Position numbers and translations under genes: made by a program
Shown: positions 31,883 through 45,241 of the stretch, piece after piece
Numbering within the stretch: position 1 is the stretch's first letter
Layout: the number at the start of each line of letters is the position of its first letter
NCBI GenBank assembly: GCA_022578965.1
Contig: MU400530.1
Span: 372,001 to 436,000, forward strand
DNA: 64,000 bases
Direction of reading: 5' to 3'
DNA from: Xylaria sp. FL1777
Lineage: Eukaryota; Ascomycota; Sordariomycetes; Xylariales; Xylariaceae
The notes under the pieces: model-generated
What the model saw: the letters and a program-made list of their open reading frames with translations, nothing else
Databases searched by the model: none
What the model was told of the DNA's origin: nothing

Positions 31883-34800
31883 TGTGTACGAGATTTGTTC
31901 GTATGATCAGACACGCCAAGAGAGATGGAGAATATGGAGGCTCGGGGTCCGGAAGCTAAGTGCCGTTGTACGCCGCACCGCGGCAGTTTTGGGCTGTATC
32001 CTTATATATAATATGTTCATGGTCATAGCTATGTTCCGGGTTCTACACCACCTCGACATCTAGATCCTCCCTGCATCCACTATCAGCAGCTCTCCACGAG
32101 GGAGGCGTAGCCTCAAATAACGGGAGTGTGGCGCCGAATCTGCATCACACTACTCTCTTTATGGCGGCAGGCAAAGCAGGGGGCTCTGGCCATCCTTAGA
32201 TAAGGCTTAGTGTGTAAGGTAGATGCTGCCCACATCGCGGAAGCATGTCAGACAATGAATTGTCATCCAGTTGCAGATGGCAACAGGTTGTTTGCAAATT
32301 GCAACAAACGTTTAGTCTCTCAGCCAATGAGGTTTACCCCTTAGTAGCCTTTGAACACGTACAATAGTCTTACTACCCCCTCGACCCATCTCTCAACACG
32401 ATCCTTCTAAGCGACTTGTTCGAATTACTCATTCACTCCTCCCTCTCATGCGGCCCCTCGCTGGTGCAACTTTTACCCGCGCCAAGCTTATCAAAAGCCT
32501 ATCTACACTGCCCTGCATCTTGACCCCCGTGGCATGAACTATCTACCTACCTAGATCACGATACTCTATATGCTAGATGGAACGTTGTCCACGGCATCGT
32601 GCATGATGCTAAGTCAGCATCTAGCGATGCACAGCCGTACACCAGCGTTCTGAATATCTAGCACAAGGAAGTGTGGAGGATCACGCGCTAAAATCACAGG
32701 CACTGGATCCTGGTACGGCAAATCCGCAGACAAGTCAGTGAGGCTAGGAAAAAAACTTGTGCTAGCAAGAAAATATAGGATAATACGCGTTGGGATTAGG
32801 TACTGTATTAGTATAGATCTTGTTTCTTTTGCCTGCCGGGTGGCAGCTGAAACTTAGAGGACACTCATACACTAGATATGGTATACAAATACAACCTTGA
32901 GCCGCGAGGTTAGCGTCACCTTAAGAATTAAACTCGTAGTGCATAGTATACTTCACATGAAAATGGCGTGTAAAACGGCTGTACACCGACTGAGTAGTGT
33001 AGTTCTTGGCATCACGTAACGCCACGTTAGCGCCGCTGAAGCGGCAATGTGTGGTCAGGTCAGATCGACCGTCAGCTTATATACACACCAAGGTCATAAT
33101 ATAGTATAGACCAAGTTAGTAGAACGTCTAGTGTACGGTCTGGATGAACATTCTTGTGGTCGATTGTCTTGGTTAACCTCAGATCAGACTTCTCTGTTCG
33201 TGATAGGTATACCCATCACTTAAACCATCTTATCTACGTGAATGTATTTATCAGTATACTTAAGAGCCAACTTTAGGCGGCAGAAACCCGAGTAGGTTTG
33301 CCAAGGCCTGCCATTATGTGCATGCACGCCCTACCCAGGATATAATCCTGTGGCGTCGAGATCTCCGTACAGTAGAGTCGGCAAAGCGCGTGAGTGGCAC
33401 GTACGGCATTGGAGAAATACAAATATTCCCTGTCCCAAGCTCCATGGGTGTGTGTTCCCCTTTCGCTGGCCGTTGAGCGACCTTGGGGGACGAACCCCTG
33501 AGAAACTAACAAACTTCTGTAGCGAAAAGGGTTAGGTGTGTCGGGGTGCCGAGATGCTACAGTACATTAGTGCCCAATACTTCATGCACACTTGACGGTG
33601 CTCGGATCCCTTTTCTCCAATCATTGTGGACCTAGTGATAGATTCGGGACAAATTCGAGGATGCACGGAGTAAGCCGTTGCTGTCCTTCTCTGGTGCTCC
33701 TCTACGCAGTAGTACTTGATTACACGTGTATGCGTAGGCTTAAATAAAAGAGGACCCCAGATAAAAGCACCGATGTCTAATATATTTACACACTTAGTCT
33801 ATACACTGCCATAAGGCAGACTATCAGACCATCATCACTAAGCTCCAACGAGCGCGACAGAGTCTAGCTTGACTAGGCATCGTCTTAATTACACCAAATG
33901 GCATCAAGTGTCATCAAAATAACGAAATACTTATCACCGCATGGCGTTGAGTAGTAGCATTAGTAGAGTGGTTTGATATTAATCGAAAAGGCATTTTCGT
34001 CTCAGCCAAGCTCCAGGATCATACACTAGATTATCAAATGATAAAAAATAAGGACAGGCCTAGTCACAAAGGAAGTGTAATGATACCTCATTAACAAGAC
34101 CTGGTCACGCTACGGAGATCACCGCAAATCCCCTAAAAATCGGACCGTGGACTCTGACAATGGTGTATACGTATGTACACTAAACATACTACACACCAAA
34201 AGCCTCATATGTGGGATGGAGATCTACATACCTAAACCCAGAAAATCCATCAATCAACGGGAACTACGCTAGGATACCACCGCGTTCAACCCTTATTTAG
34301 AAACCACGTTACCTGTTTTTATCTTTCATCCAATACTGATCCAGTCCATACTACCGGGATCAGCACTAGATATTACATAAAGGGGCAATATGTGTAGCTG
34401 CTTAGCCAAGCACAACGGCCTTATTCTACATGGTGGCTTAGTTAAGCTTAGTGGGTTTCGGGTTCAGCAAGGACATACGCAGCACTGCGTAGCACGAGCC
34501 CATGATCCAATGTCTTTTCATAGACAGATATCATAAGACTCTTGTTCCATCACGTGGAGACTTGAGAGGACTGTGTCATGCGCATATATGGCATGAAACG
34601 AGACCTATACTAATATTGGTAGTTCGATCTTTCCTAGTGTTGATAAGTGCTTGGCCTTGGTAGTATTCACAATTCCTCATCTTCTAGAATTCGAATACTC
34701 GGGACCGATATGCTGTTTAGTTGGAGATGCCGCCGTGAAGGATTCCAAATCTGGTTCATTCCACTCTTAAGGACCTAACATATCGAAACGATGCACGAAT

Positions 34801-35625
34801 TCGGCCGAATACAGTTACATCGTCGAATTCTATAGATTCCACTTCACTTCGGGGACGATAAACAAGTATATGGTATTCCAAACCAGGCTATCCACAAACC
34901 CCAATAGTAGTAAGCATAGGTAAATGCAGTTCCACCAGACACGAGTTGAAACACGAACGTCTTGTTGCAGTTGACAAGAACTCTACTGTAACGTAATCTT
35001 CTATGACTATTCTCTGACATGTGTTCAAGACAACGACTACATTTGTCATCACAAAAATACATTAGGATGGTCAAGAGTTTTAGCTAATCGTAGGATTTTC
35101 ATTATTACACTTGCGTAATCTCTCCTATAACGTAGCAGTCACTCGAAATACCGTTCTTGTTATTAGCAGACGCGGCCAAGGGTCCAAAGAAATAAAGCTA
35201 TCTAGAATAGGTAGGTCCTTCAGAAACAAGCTCCCTCACATCCGGATAGAATTACCCTAGTTGTCTCAAGAAACTATCCACAATCTTATCGACCATAGTC
35301 CTTCCAGAATCAGTATAAAACTGCGATGCTCGCTGCAATCACACATTTGAGATCTTAGAACCACTCCAACTTAGTTAGTGGATGAGATAAGATTCTTACG
35401 ACATGATTTCGTATCTAGTGACGTTCGCGAGTATATTGCGCTTGAGAAGATAGTATTTGCGAAGATAACGCTTCACAAGGAATACTTCACAACAAGTAGA
35501 AAAAAGAGATTAGAAAAATGACGAGAATATCATTCTTATCGTAGCAGAAATGTGATATTTGTGCCTGCTCACATTGGGGAGACTGTGTGACTGTGTTTCA
35601 ATTTTCTTCGTGACCCAGGGCGTTA
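31883..35625. other. 3.7-kb gene desert
   Basis: No protein or RNA gene recognised. Base composition is AT-rich with many TA-rich words. Short frames at 33273-33535 and 34844-35074 have no domain. It separates the diterpene cluster from the more conserved right-hand genes. Confidence 0.55.
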
Positions 35626-38600
35626 TTACGCTGACAAAGCTATAGAACCCTGAGGGGCTCCTACATACGTGTATTTGAGCGAGTGGACGCTAGTCCCTAC
35701 CACTTCCACTACTATTTCCTGTCCCGGGACAATATCGAACCCGTTATCACTCAGCTGTACGCCACGTGTTTCCTCAAAAACGAAACCTTTCGTGGGACGA
35801 GCGGCTGAGATAGCCACTTTACTGTTCCCGATAGGTTTGGTAGTGACGTTGCGGTCACTAAAGTCCAAGTATTTAAGGGGCTGCGGCCAGTAGGTGTCGG
35901 AGGCTATGATATCATTGTCGATCGCGGCGACGGCGTAAATCACGTAGGGATCGAATTCGGTAATATTGAAGGACTGCAGGTTGCCTCGAACCTCCGTACT
36001 ATCTTCAGCAATGTCATGGTCTTTCATGAGGTTGGTGGTAGAATTAGGATACGCAGTCACTGACTCCAAATTCATCGGCGGCCTTATATCTTGGCCAGTA
36101 CGGATAGAGATGAATCTTACAGTCACGTTAACTTGCACTGATTGGGTTCGATCACTGACAACCCATAAGTCGAACTTCGAATCCTTGAATGACGCCGTGG
36201 GGTCAACATGTCCCGATGTCCAATCATGATATTCTTTCGATACCCCAATACTCAATGGCTTCAAGGCGTTCTTTATCGCGTAGTATGCGGGCTTCTTCAC
36301 GAGATAATAGTCAACGACTGCCCAGCTCATTGTCGGCCAACAATCATTGAGTTGCCAGACCAAGACCCCTCCACATTTTCTCTGGCCCCATTCTCGGCGC
36401 CACGTCTTGTATGCAAAGTGCATAGCCTCAGCTTGTACGATCTGGGTCAAATGAGTGTATGACGAAATGTCGTATTTCACCGTAAAGTTCTCGTTTACAT
36501 AAGTTGCCACGCGGCGCTCGTGGTCGATAGCTTTGTTGCGAAAATCCATCATCATGGATCCAGGATATCTTTGCTTTTCAACAGTGATCATACTGCGGAT
36601 GGTCTCTAAATGAGGATATGCCTCCACTAGATGGATGTCAGTCTTGTCTTCTTAGCGTTGCTATAGCTAAGATTCGGGGCCTTCCTTGCCCCAAAAGGGT
36701 TGCTGATACTTACTTCCAAACTCGCTAATGAAACGAGCAGATAATCTGAAGGCTTCTTGATATCTGTTCATTTCACCGTGCCAGACTGCGTGCATTAGAA
36801 ATTAGCTATATAACTAGAGCTTGAAGAAATACGTACTGTCCCATTGGTGCTTGTCACCGACCGTGGGGTCTGAGGTTGGTTTACCATCACCCCAGGGACT
36901 GGTAGGGTGGCTATGGAGAGAGTCATGGATTAGTAACTTGTCTACACATCTTCGGAAATACAATGAAGACATGAGCAAATAGTAAGCTAAACCGGGATTA
37001 ATTCTTAGAGGTACGTACTAGATGGCGAACCGGTCTTCCTCTGACAAAATCTTTGGAAGGAGATATTCGTAAGTATATCGAGCCGGGAAAGTAGACTTGA
37101 GCCATGACTGAGGATCCTTGTCTTCGTAATTGTATTCAAGCTTGTATCGTTCCTGCACTTGGTAATCCTCGTTGCTGCCGGCCCAGATAATCAGAGAAGG
37201 GTGTGATCTTAGTCGTCGAATATTCTGCCGTGCTTCTGTTTCGACGGAGTCTAAGAAAGACTTATATGTAGGATAAGAAGCACAAGCAAACGCGAAATCT
37301 TGCCATACCATTATGCCAAACTCGTCACAAGCGTCGTAGAAAGTATCATGCTCGTATATGCCGCCGCCCCAAACACGGACCATATTTTGATTGCCTTCGT
37401 ACAGAAGCTTGACCCAATCCCGATATCGTTGCTCTGGAATTTCTGACAAAAAGCTATCAGCTGGAATCCAGCATGACCCGCCACAAAATACATCGTTGCC
37501 GTTTATTTTGAAAAAGAAAGATTTCCCAAACTCATCCTTTCTTTGGATGAGCTCGGCTCGTCGAAACCCGATCATCTTAGACATCACATCGTAGGATCCC
37601 AGACTAGCCTTCAGCTCATATCGAGTCTGAGTTCCATGTGTAAATGGATACCATAGTTCTGGATGACTGATTAGGAATCGTGCTTCCGCGACCCCTCTGG
37701 AATCGACCGTGGAATCTTTCTCGAAAATAGCCGACCCATTCAATGATAATGATATTCGAACCGATCGGCCATTTGCTTCGGATACCTTGGCTAAAATGCG
37801 GCCCGAACAAGTTTGAAGGTCCTCGCTAACCTCGTACTCGGTCCAAATGTCATCGACCTTAGTAACGTACCGCTCAAGGTAGACGGGTTTCCAAGGGCCG
37901 GCTGTTATCAAAATGGGACCCCAATCCCAGCCCCAGTTGTCTGTAGTCATAGACGATTAGCCACTCCCCTCGGGTTCTCAAGAGCAATGGGACTATAATT
38001 CCTCCGAGCAGAAGTCACTGTGTGAGAAGTTGAATTGATGAAAGTTGCATCAAAGTTAAGTCAGAAAGCACATACATTGAGCCTTTCGGACAGGCACACG
38101 GCTAACTTCTGTCTGCCTTACATAGAAAGTATGCTCGTGGGAATGCTCCTTGACTAATTCCCTCCCACGAAGCATCGCCGAATCGAAATGGATTTCCAGC
38201 TCGTTCGTATCTTTGAGTAGACTAGTCACATCGATCCGATGAGACACAAACATGTTATCCGACTTCAAGATCTCGGCGCCGTTTAACAAGACCGTTGCAA
38301 AGGTGTCAAGGCCCTCAAAAACTAGATCTGTGGTCATCGATACCTCAGATGACAGCTCTGTGGGGTTAGAGAACTGTGTTCGATACGTCCATCCTTTGTC
38401 CGCGAGTGAGCGAACTTTCAGCTCGTTGAGGTCTAAAAAGGGGTCTAGAATCCTATAGCAGTGTGAGCAACCGATCGCGCCACAATCTTAACCTAGGACT
38501 ATTAGAAATATAGAATTGAATCATTAGCGTACTTCTTGTTGGCTAATAGATCCATATGAACCTGAGTTGGAACACTCTGCACTGGAAGCCATGGATTTTC

Positions 38601-38669
38601 ATTTGACGAACCATCGTCGGCCTCTCGGAATTGCCATCCATCGCTTAACTCATGTCGAGAACGAGCCAT
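35626..38669 (-). CDS. mndB: beta-mannosidase B, GH2 family
   Basis: Cytosolic exo-glycosidase that removes terminal beta-mannose from short manno-oligosaccharides. Six exons on the minus strand: 38669-38533, 38452-38076, 37940-37019, 36910-36837, 36785-36714 and 36626-35626, giving 860 residues, close to the usual length of fungal type-B enzymes. No signal peptide (starts MARSRHELSDGWQF), which separates it from the secreted type A. Domains: N-terminal sugar-binding jelly roll (about 1-190), immunoglobulin-like linker, TIM barrel (about 300-600), C-terminal beta domain. Markers: NWGWDWGPILI, VRVWGGGIYE, MVWQDFAFACASYP, acid/base Glu429 in WAGSNED (commonly WAGNNED), nucleophile Glu525 in ISEFG, and VLVWQLNDCWP. 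Unlinked in function to the diterpene genes. Confidence 0.93.
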
Positions 38670-40429
38670 TGTGCTGTATTCACTGATTGTACATGGGCAA
38701 GATATAATGAGCTCGAACAACGAGGTGTGACAGATGAATTTTTAGTGACCTGGTGTACGTAGCATAGTCTGGAGGCTTGGTAACTGAAGGTAGCAGGTAT
38801 ACTTGAACCTCGATTCTGCCGATGCCAACAATATTCGATGAGGGGCAAGAATACGAAGAGGGGTAGTCGTGGAACGACATACAACGGGTCCTATTTAGGC
38901 AGGGAGATGCACTTTCCGTTCCATTTGACATATAAGAGGTAACTACAAAATGTAAACTTGTCATTGCCGGAACAATACGTCCCAGCTGTTGATTATATGA
39001 AGCTTTTGTGAATGTACCTAGGTAGGTAGGTACCTTAGGAGAGGCTATAGTGGCTTACATGGTGATTAGGCATGTACGAGGTGGGTGCTATAATATCGCA
39101 CTGAAAAATAGTGCTAGAGTACCCGCCTTAGAAATACACAGTCACTCGAAAAAAGTCCCGTCCGTTTTTTGTCAAGATCCAAACAGCATAACAACACAAT
39201 TATAAGTCTAACGCAGTCCAGAAATATACCGTGAGTTAATACATTGTTTATCTATTAAAAATAAGTTTTATCTATTTTTTTGCTTGTGATTGAGGAGAGA
39301 TAAGTGACTTTGCAGGATGAAGACATTTTAGACTTTAGAAAACGGGGACCAAGCCACTGTACCTAAGGTAGGTACAGTCGTTAGGGCTCATTTAGTATGT
39401 AGTGGTAATTGGGGCATCGCATCTTCAATAATAGGAGAATATAAGAATGAATATATAGACTGTAAGAGGCTGAATTCATCGACTTGAACTGGTCAACTGT
39501 CACTGTTGCTGATGTCTCGGTATGCAAACCCCCGAGGTCCCAATCTCCAATTGCTTAGGTAGGTAGGAAGCAGTTGCTCATTAGGTGGGTTTGTGTCTAA
39601 TGCGCCGTGACACTTTTCCATCTTGAAACTCAGTGAAGAACTATTATACAAGAAAAGAAGTATTGTTACTAGATCAAAATGCAATTTCTAAATAAATCTG
39701 CAACACTATTAGACGAGCTCGCCTTTACTGACTTTGAGAAACTAGCTGGTTGGGAGCGACACGCCATCAGGTGCCTGAAGCCAAGAATCGACCGCGTATC
39801 GCTGACGACTCGAATTGAAGCGTCTGGAGGAGAGGAATCAGGACGTTCTATGCTACTGAGCGGCATATCAACAAAATGAATTGTAAATATCAACCTTCGA
39901 AACAGATGATAGGACTCAAAAGTGCGTGCTGCAAGTCAGCTTAGGACTAAGTTGAGTGCTTAGATCAGCTAGCTTAGGTGGTATTTACTGGAATGTTCCC
40001 CTCAATCCATCATACATCTCCGCCAGTGACCGCGTTTGTCTCGGCTGGTAGGGCTGTTTTCAATCCGAGAAGCCGTCTTACACGCGTCGTGGATGCATGA
40101 TATATGTGCAGAAGCGGCGCGCAAATGCATCGAAAATCGGCCATTGGCTATATAAGAGCTTCTATCCAGTCGCCGCGCTCACTGCCGCGTGTCGTTCGAT
40201 CTGACCTGTACTCTCACCGATGACTCATGCATCAGAGACGCGAATGATTCAGAATGAACATGTATGATGCCTAGGGATACATGAAGACGAGTATTTCTTT
40301 ATTAGGTCGAATATTCAACGACTTTAAAAGGCAAAGACGGTAGGAAGACAGATAAACGACAGCTTATATGCTAATGCCATTCAGCCATCACAGAGGTCTA
40401 TAGAAAGCTTGCAGAATTTGTCGTCGGCA
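38670..40429. other. divergent spacer with TAGGTAGG-type words
   Basis: Promoters of the beta-mannosidase (minus) and the beta-lactamase-like gene (plus). CCTAGGTAGGTAGGTACC-like words occur at about 39010-39035 and 39360-39375. No gene seen. Confidence 0.5.
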
Positions 40430-41981
40430 ATGAATTACCTTCACTCTCCAGACTTCCCGTCGCACGTCGAGGAGCTCATGAAAAAGCATCATGTGCCTGG
40501 TCTCGCTGTCGCAGTCATAGAGGGCGACCGTGCATTCTCTGCGGGGTACGGGCTAGCATCGCTCGATCCGCCGAAGCCATGCACGGCAGATACCCTCTTC
40601 GACATTGCATCTAGCTCAAAGTCGATGACGGCTGCATCGGTCGGGTTACTGGTCCGTGACAACGACAAATATCCCGACGTGCAGTATGAAACGACTATGT
40701 CAAGTCTTCTCCCTGGAGATTTCGTCATGTCAGGTCAGGGATATACGGAAGGGGTCACTGTCGAGGACATCCTTAGCCATAGGACGGGTCTGCCGCGGTA
40801 AGAATCTGCGAAGAGACATCGTATGTGATTATATGTCTGACAGTTGCAGTCACGATGAGTCCTATCTAGGCATCCGAGCGGCAAAGACAGATGATGCGCT
40901 ATCCTTGACGAGAAATTTACGGAACTTGTTTGTCACGGCACCGCTCCGGTCAAAGTACATGTACAACAACATAATGTACACGGTTGCGACGTTACTAGTT
41001 GAAAGGAAGAGTGGACTCTCCTTCGCGGATTTCCTTCAAGAACACTTCTTTGGACCTCTCGGGATGTCCTCAAGTCATCTCCAACCGGAGCGTGCTCGGT
41101 CTTTTGGCCTTGGCGATCGAATTGCCATCGGGTATTCATGGGACAAGGAGAGCGAGAGTTACATTGGTTTTGAGGTTTTGGAGTGCCCGGAAGCGCAAGG
41201 AGCTGGCTCAATTATCACGAGCGTGAATGACTATATCAAATGGGTTAAGGCCATGATGAATCGGGAACATCCTATCGACGAGGAGGTCTACCAAGGACTC
41301 GTCAAGATGCGAAGTTTGACAGCCCAAGACCCGGAGTACGGGGATCCGCTAACTTCGCCGATATTCTACGCCACTGGGCTTGAAATATTCTACTACCGAG
41401 GTCATACGGTGATTGGCCATGACGGTTCCGTGCCTGGTTTTGCAAGCCGGCATTTCTTCGTACCAGACTTCAAACTCGGCGGTGCGATCTTTGGAAACAC
41501 GGAAAACGCAGGAGACGTAGCCGATATCCTATCCCGGGAGTTGATCGATGAAGTTATGGGAGTGCCGGTACCAGAACGATTGGACTGGGATAAAGTAGTG
41601 ACGGATACGAATTTGAAATACGAGCACGATCCGAAAGAAGAAGAGATGCGACGTGTCCTGCGTGAAGACGCAGAGCCGCAGAAGATGCCACTCAGCGCTT
41701 ACACAGGCGATTATTGGAACCCAGGATACCATGGAATCACCGTAGATATCAAGGACAACAAACTCTTCATCGACGCTGGTGACCGATCAATGGGCTTCTT
41801 ACTGGTTCTTGACCACGTGCGTGAGCAGACAGAATACATTGCTCATATGAGCGACTTCCAGGCAGGCGGTGATGACCTTATCGCGGCTCGGTTTACGTTT
41901 CACAACGATAAGACTGTAAAGGTTGGATTAGAGCTTCAGGGCGACGAGCTTATTTGGTTTGACAGAGTGCAAGAAGGCTGA
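40430..41981 (+). CDS. beta-lactamase-like serine hydrolase
   Basis: Penicillin-binding-protein/class C beta-lactamase fold enzyme, probably an intracellular esterase or peptidase in fungi. Two exons, 40430-40797 and 40850-41981 (GTAAGA donor, TTGCAG acceptor), give 499 residues. The ATG at 40430 is chosen because the upstream in-frame start is only a TTG. Catalytic motifs are present: S61-S-S-K64 (S-x-x-K), a Y-x-N as Y-N-N in YMYNNIMYTVATLL, and H-D-G in VIGHDGSVPGF. A C-terminal beta-rich domain (SAYTGDYWNPGYHGITVDI) follows. No signal peptide. Substrate unknown. Several fungal clusters carry such hydrolases, but nothing links this one to the diterpene pathway beyond distance of about 9 kb. 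Confidence 0.88.
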
Positions 41982-42745
41982 TATTAATCGGCGCGGGAGA
42001 GCATTCGTTATTCACGCCACGGCGCTAGCGTCCCCCCCTCCCCCCCCTTTTTCAACTCATCCATCTAGCTCAGGGGCATACTTACTTAGTATAAAAAGCT
42101 CCATTCCCAATTGTGCTCGTCTATGGTTTACTATAAATTATATAAAACCAATGTCTTAGTTGACGTGAAGTAGAAAACAGTTATTAAAATCGTGCGTCGC
42201 ATCAAAGTCCGACACGATCAGCCGCGATATGTTTAGTGAAGAGATCTAAAAGAGCGCGTTGTAATGCTGCCTTAATATACAGGAGATTTGCTTGTGATCA
42301 AGTAGGCATAAATATAAAAGCCACAAGAGACTAGAAGCCGTGCTTTATCAAGAAATGTTGTAGAACAAGCAAAAGGTAAATAAATCACCTTGGTTAAACC
42401 TCCTAGCTTAGAATAGGCAGTATTAGCTAGTCAAGTCATACAATATCTAAGGCGAGCAAAACATCAACGAGCACTAGATAGCCTAATTATAGCTACATTA
42501 AACCCATTACTATCTTTTTCCTTTCAGCAATTAGGTTAGCTAGACATTTATTGAGATTTCCATCTCATGAAGTCAGAAAATTTAAGCTCGTAAAAGGTGC
42601 CACGTTATAAGCCCAGCAATTATACGTGAAACAAATTCAAGCAGCACACGAGAATTAGCCTACCCACAGAAATAAAATAGAAAATGCACTTCAGTAAAAC
42701 AGAGAACGAAAACATAAAAAATAAAAAACAACTTGTCATATTCTA
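41982..42745. other. spacer with C-tract
   Basis: Starts with a C/T homopolymer-rich stretch at 42032-42052, then AT-rich sequence. No gene seen before the tRNA. Confidence 0.5.
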
Positions 42746-42839
42746 TGACCTCGCTGGGGGTCGAACCCAGAATCTCCTGATCGCGATTCATCATTGATTT
42801 CAATCGTAGTCAGACGCCTTGCCATTGGGCCACGAGGCC
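42746..42839 (-). tRNA. tRNA-Arg(ACG) with a 22-nt intron
   Basis: The cloverleaf folds on the minus strand. The acceptor stem GGCCTCG pairs with CGAGGTC (one G-U pair), the T arm is CTGGG-TTCGACC-CCCAG, and the anticodon stem TCTGA/TCAGG encloses loop CT-ACG-A. A 22-base intron sits one base 3' of the anticodon, the standard nuclear position. Discriminator A at 42746. Mature length 72. Decodes CGN arginine codons after A34-to-inosine editing. Confidence 0.92.
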
Positions 42840-43585
42840 GTTGATTCGTGCTGGATCCAATGTTAAGCCGTCACTAGATAGCTAGGCTTGTTCTGGTGGG
42901 TTTTGACTAAAAGTGGGCAAAGATCTGATTTGTGGATAATACAAGTTTGCATTTTGACTGAGCTCTATGAATTTTTGTTACATAGGTACGCAGTAGGTAC
43001 ATGCGTATAATGCTGCGTGGGTAAGGTATTTGTATATCGGAATACATGAGTACCTACCTACATAAGCTAAGCGCGATGGTTATCTGAGATGCAAGGGCTT
43101 TCTTTCATGATTAGAGTCACAGATGATACAGATGCCAGTCATTAGGGTACATATGAGATTGTATTATTACGAAAAAGCACTCTGTTATTTAAGGTCCGTG
43201 GTAATCTCTCCGGCATTTTGCCTCACTTTTAGTCATTACGTATCTTTTAAACAAGCTAGTTAATAGCCATCGTTGGCTCTTATGACCTTTGCTCTAATAA
43301 CCCCCCACTAAGGAGGTTAAACTTTTCGATAGTGTAAATGTATGCCCATTTTGGTGAATGTTTTATACTTCGTCAAACATGTCATCGTATACCTTGTAGT
43401 AGTAAAAAGTAGACATTTTATTTTGCACCGCTCGGTAAGTCTGCGAAAGTCGAAATCTACGGCCAACCACAACTTGTTTGCTAAAAGAAGGGTGACTCTT
43501 CGAATTTCGCCGTTGATAATTGAGCGTTCTCGTTGGATTTCTCACTCGCTCCGTAACCTCTTCCAAGTCTTGCGTCTGTGTCGAA
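42840..43585. other. spacer
   Basis: AT-rich sequence between the tRNA and the CCCH protein's 3' end. Frames at 43342-43614 are shadows or chance. Confidence 0.5.
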
Positions 43586-45241
43586 CTAGGAAAGTTCCCA
43601 GGGGTCAGCGCTAGGAACTTGATTCACATGACTGTTTGAGTTGGATGGTGTAATAGTGCCAGGACTGTTGGTCGCATTATCCGTATCTACTGAATCATTA
43701 TGACCCGGATCAGGGAGATAATGATCCACGGTAAAATCCGTTGAGTGTGCGCGTCCTGGTAGTTTGCATTTAACCTTGCCGCCGCGATATTGACATTCCA
43801 TATTCTGACAAATATGACCGAGAACACAAGAGTGAACGCTGCAAGCCCCTTTCCTCATACAAGGTAATGAACGTGATAACCACTCTAGCGCGGGCCGTAG
43901 TTCTTCTGGGATAGGGTTGTGTTCGTATTCGCAGTTCTCATTGGGACAGGAATTCGTCAGTTGTTTGTTGTTGCAGAGTTTTCTAATGCTAGATAGCTCC
44001 TTAAGTCTAGCAGAAGCTGCTGAGGTAGGCGGTTGCATGTAAGCATCCAGCCGATGTAGTTGTCTATTCACCGCCACATAGCCGTCTGGTACATCACCCT
44101 TCTTTGGTAATAGATAGGCGAGATCATTTCTCAGCGATGACATTGGACCTGATGATACACTATCAAGTTCATAGTGGGATGTGGTGGTTGATGGTTTCAT
44201 CACACGACCAGAATTACTCATGATCTCAGTGTCGAAGTTACTCTGGTAACCCGTTTGAGAGGGATAGAGGGGTTTGGTAAAGCTAGCCGGGGTCGAAATT
44301 CTGGGATCGATATGGGCGTTCTTGCAATCTCCCCCGAATCGACACTTGCCAGCTTGGTAGAACTGGCATACTTTCTGGGGTTCCCATGAACTAGTAGCCT
44401 GATATGTTGTACCGGTGGCAGAAGGTCCAATCGGGGGGGTCGTCTTAATCAAATCGGCGCTTGAATTAGGCTTCGTGTGCAGTACGGGCCCATCGAGAGG
44501 TACTGTACGGAAGACGCCGGGTAACTCCTCGATTCCCAGCTCAAGTTTGAGAAACTGGTCGTGGAAAGCGAGGCCAGGTGATCGAATAAGGGTAACCCTG
44601 TTGCGGTCCCCTCTAAACCTCGTCAACTCCGAGAGATAGCCGACGTCGTGACACGCAGCAAAATAGATGTGCTTGCAATGCAGATTCTCGGCATATAGAT
44701 TTAGTAGAGCTCGTATCTTGAAGTCTGCATTCTCTTTAAGCTCACCCGCATCGACAAAGTCCATGAGCCCGTATGACCTGTTGAAGTTGGCCACGAAGGG
44801 GGAGAGGGAGCGTTTATCGGCGGTAGCGAGTCCATGTTTGGAAAGAGTCCGGGATAGGTTGGTGAGATTGGCGTAAATGCGGACCATTACGTCGCAATGT
44901 TCAAGACCTTTCCCTTGTAGGCTCTTCTTGAGTACGTTGTTGAGATGCTGGGCAGCCTTCGAGCCACCATCAGCGTTCTGGTGGAGAAATTCATCTTTAA
45001 ATATGTACCCGTCCCCATCAACAATGACCAGCACGAAGGGGTTCCGTTCTTGATTACGCGCCAACTGTTTATATCGTTCTCTGCCGACCTTCTCCTCTTC
45101 GTAGTCACTCTTCAGTTGTTTGTAGCTGGTCAGGAGATCTGCATAACGTTGTAGAAAATCCTCCTCCGCATTCCTTATGCGAAAAGCCGCTAGCTTTTCG
45201 GCAGCATCGTCAATTTCTCTGTCCGTCAGCAGGCTTGACAT
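43586..45241 (-). CDS. CCCH zinc-finger protein with N-terminal NYN/DUF7923-like domain
   Basis: Likely RNA-binding protein of 551 residues in one exon. Residues about 5-65 form a coiled-coil-like helix; about 68-240 form a compact domain (FVLVIVDGDGYIFKDEFL...VMVRIYANLTNLS...FVDAGELKENADFKIRALLNLY...IYFAACHDVGYLSELTRF) with the acidic residues of a NYN/PIN-like nuclease fold. A canonical CCCH finger follows at about 300 (C-x7-C-x5-C-x3-H: CQFYQAGKCRFGGDCKNAH). Two more Cys/His-rich units lie near 415-440 and 465-500. This architecture is widespread in filamentous ascomycetes. RNA target unknown. Confidence 0.88.
   Translation of the reverse strand: MSSLLTDREIDDAAEKLAAFRIRNAEEDFLQRYADLLTSYKQLKSDYEEEKVGRERYKQLARNQERNPFVLVIVDGDGYIFKDEFLHQNADGGSKAAQHLNNVLKKSLQGKGLEHCDVMVRIYANLTNLSRTLSKHGLATADKRSLSPFVANFNRSYGLMDFVDAGELKENADFKIRALLNLYAENLHCKHIYFAACHDVGYLSELTRFRGDRNRVTLIRSPGLAFHDQFLKLELGIEELPGVFRTVPLDGPVLHTKPNSSADLIKTTPPIGPSATGTTYQATSSWEPQKVCQFYQAGKCRFGGDCKNAHIDPRISTPASFTKPLYPSQTGYQSNFDTEIMSNSGRVMKPSTTTSHYELDSVSSGPMSSLRNDLAYLLPKKGDVPDGYVAVNRQLHRLDAYMQPPTSAASARLKELSSIRKLCNNKQLTNSCPNENCEYEHNPIPEELRPALEWLSRSLPCMRKGACSVHSCVLGHICQNMECQYRGGKVKCKLPGRAHSTDFTVDHYLPDPGHNDSVDTDNATNSPGTITPSNSNSHVNQVPSADPWELS

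Noticed and set aside
40656..40849. 5' extension of the beta-lactamase second exon in another frame
   Set aside because: The open frame runs through the intron in the wrong frame. The spliced model 40430-40797/40850 keeps the conserved SHRTGLPR-HDE junction.
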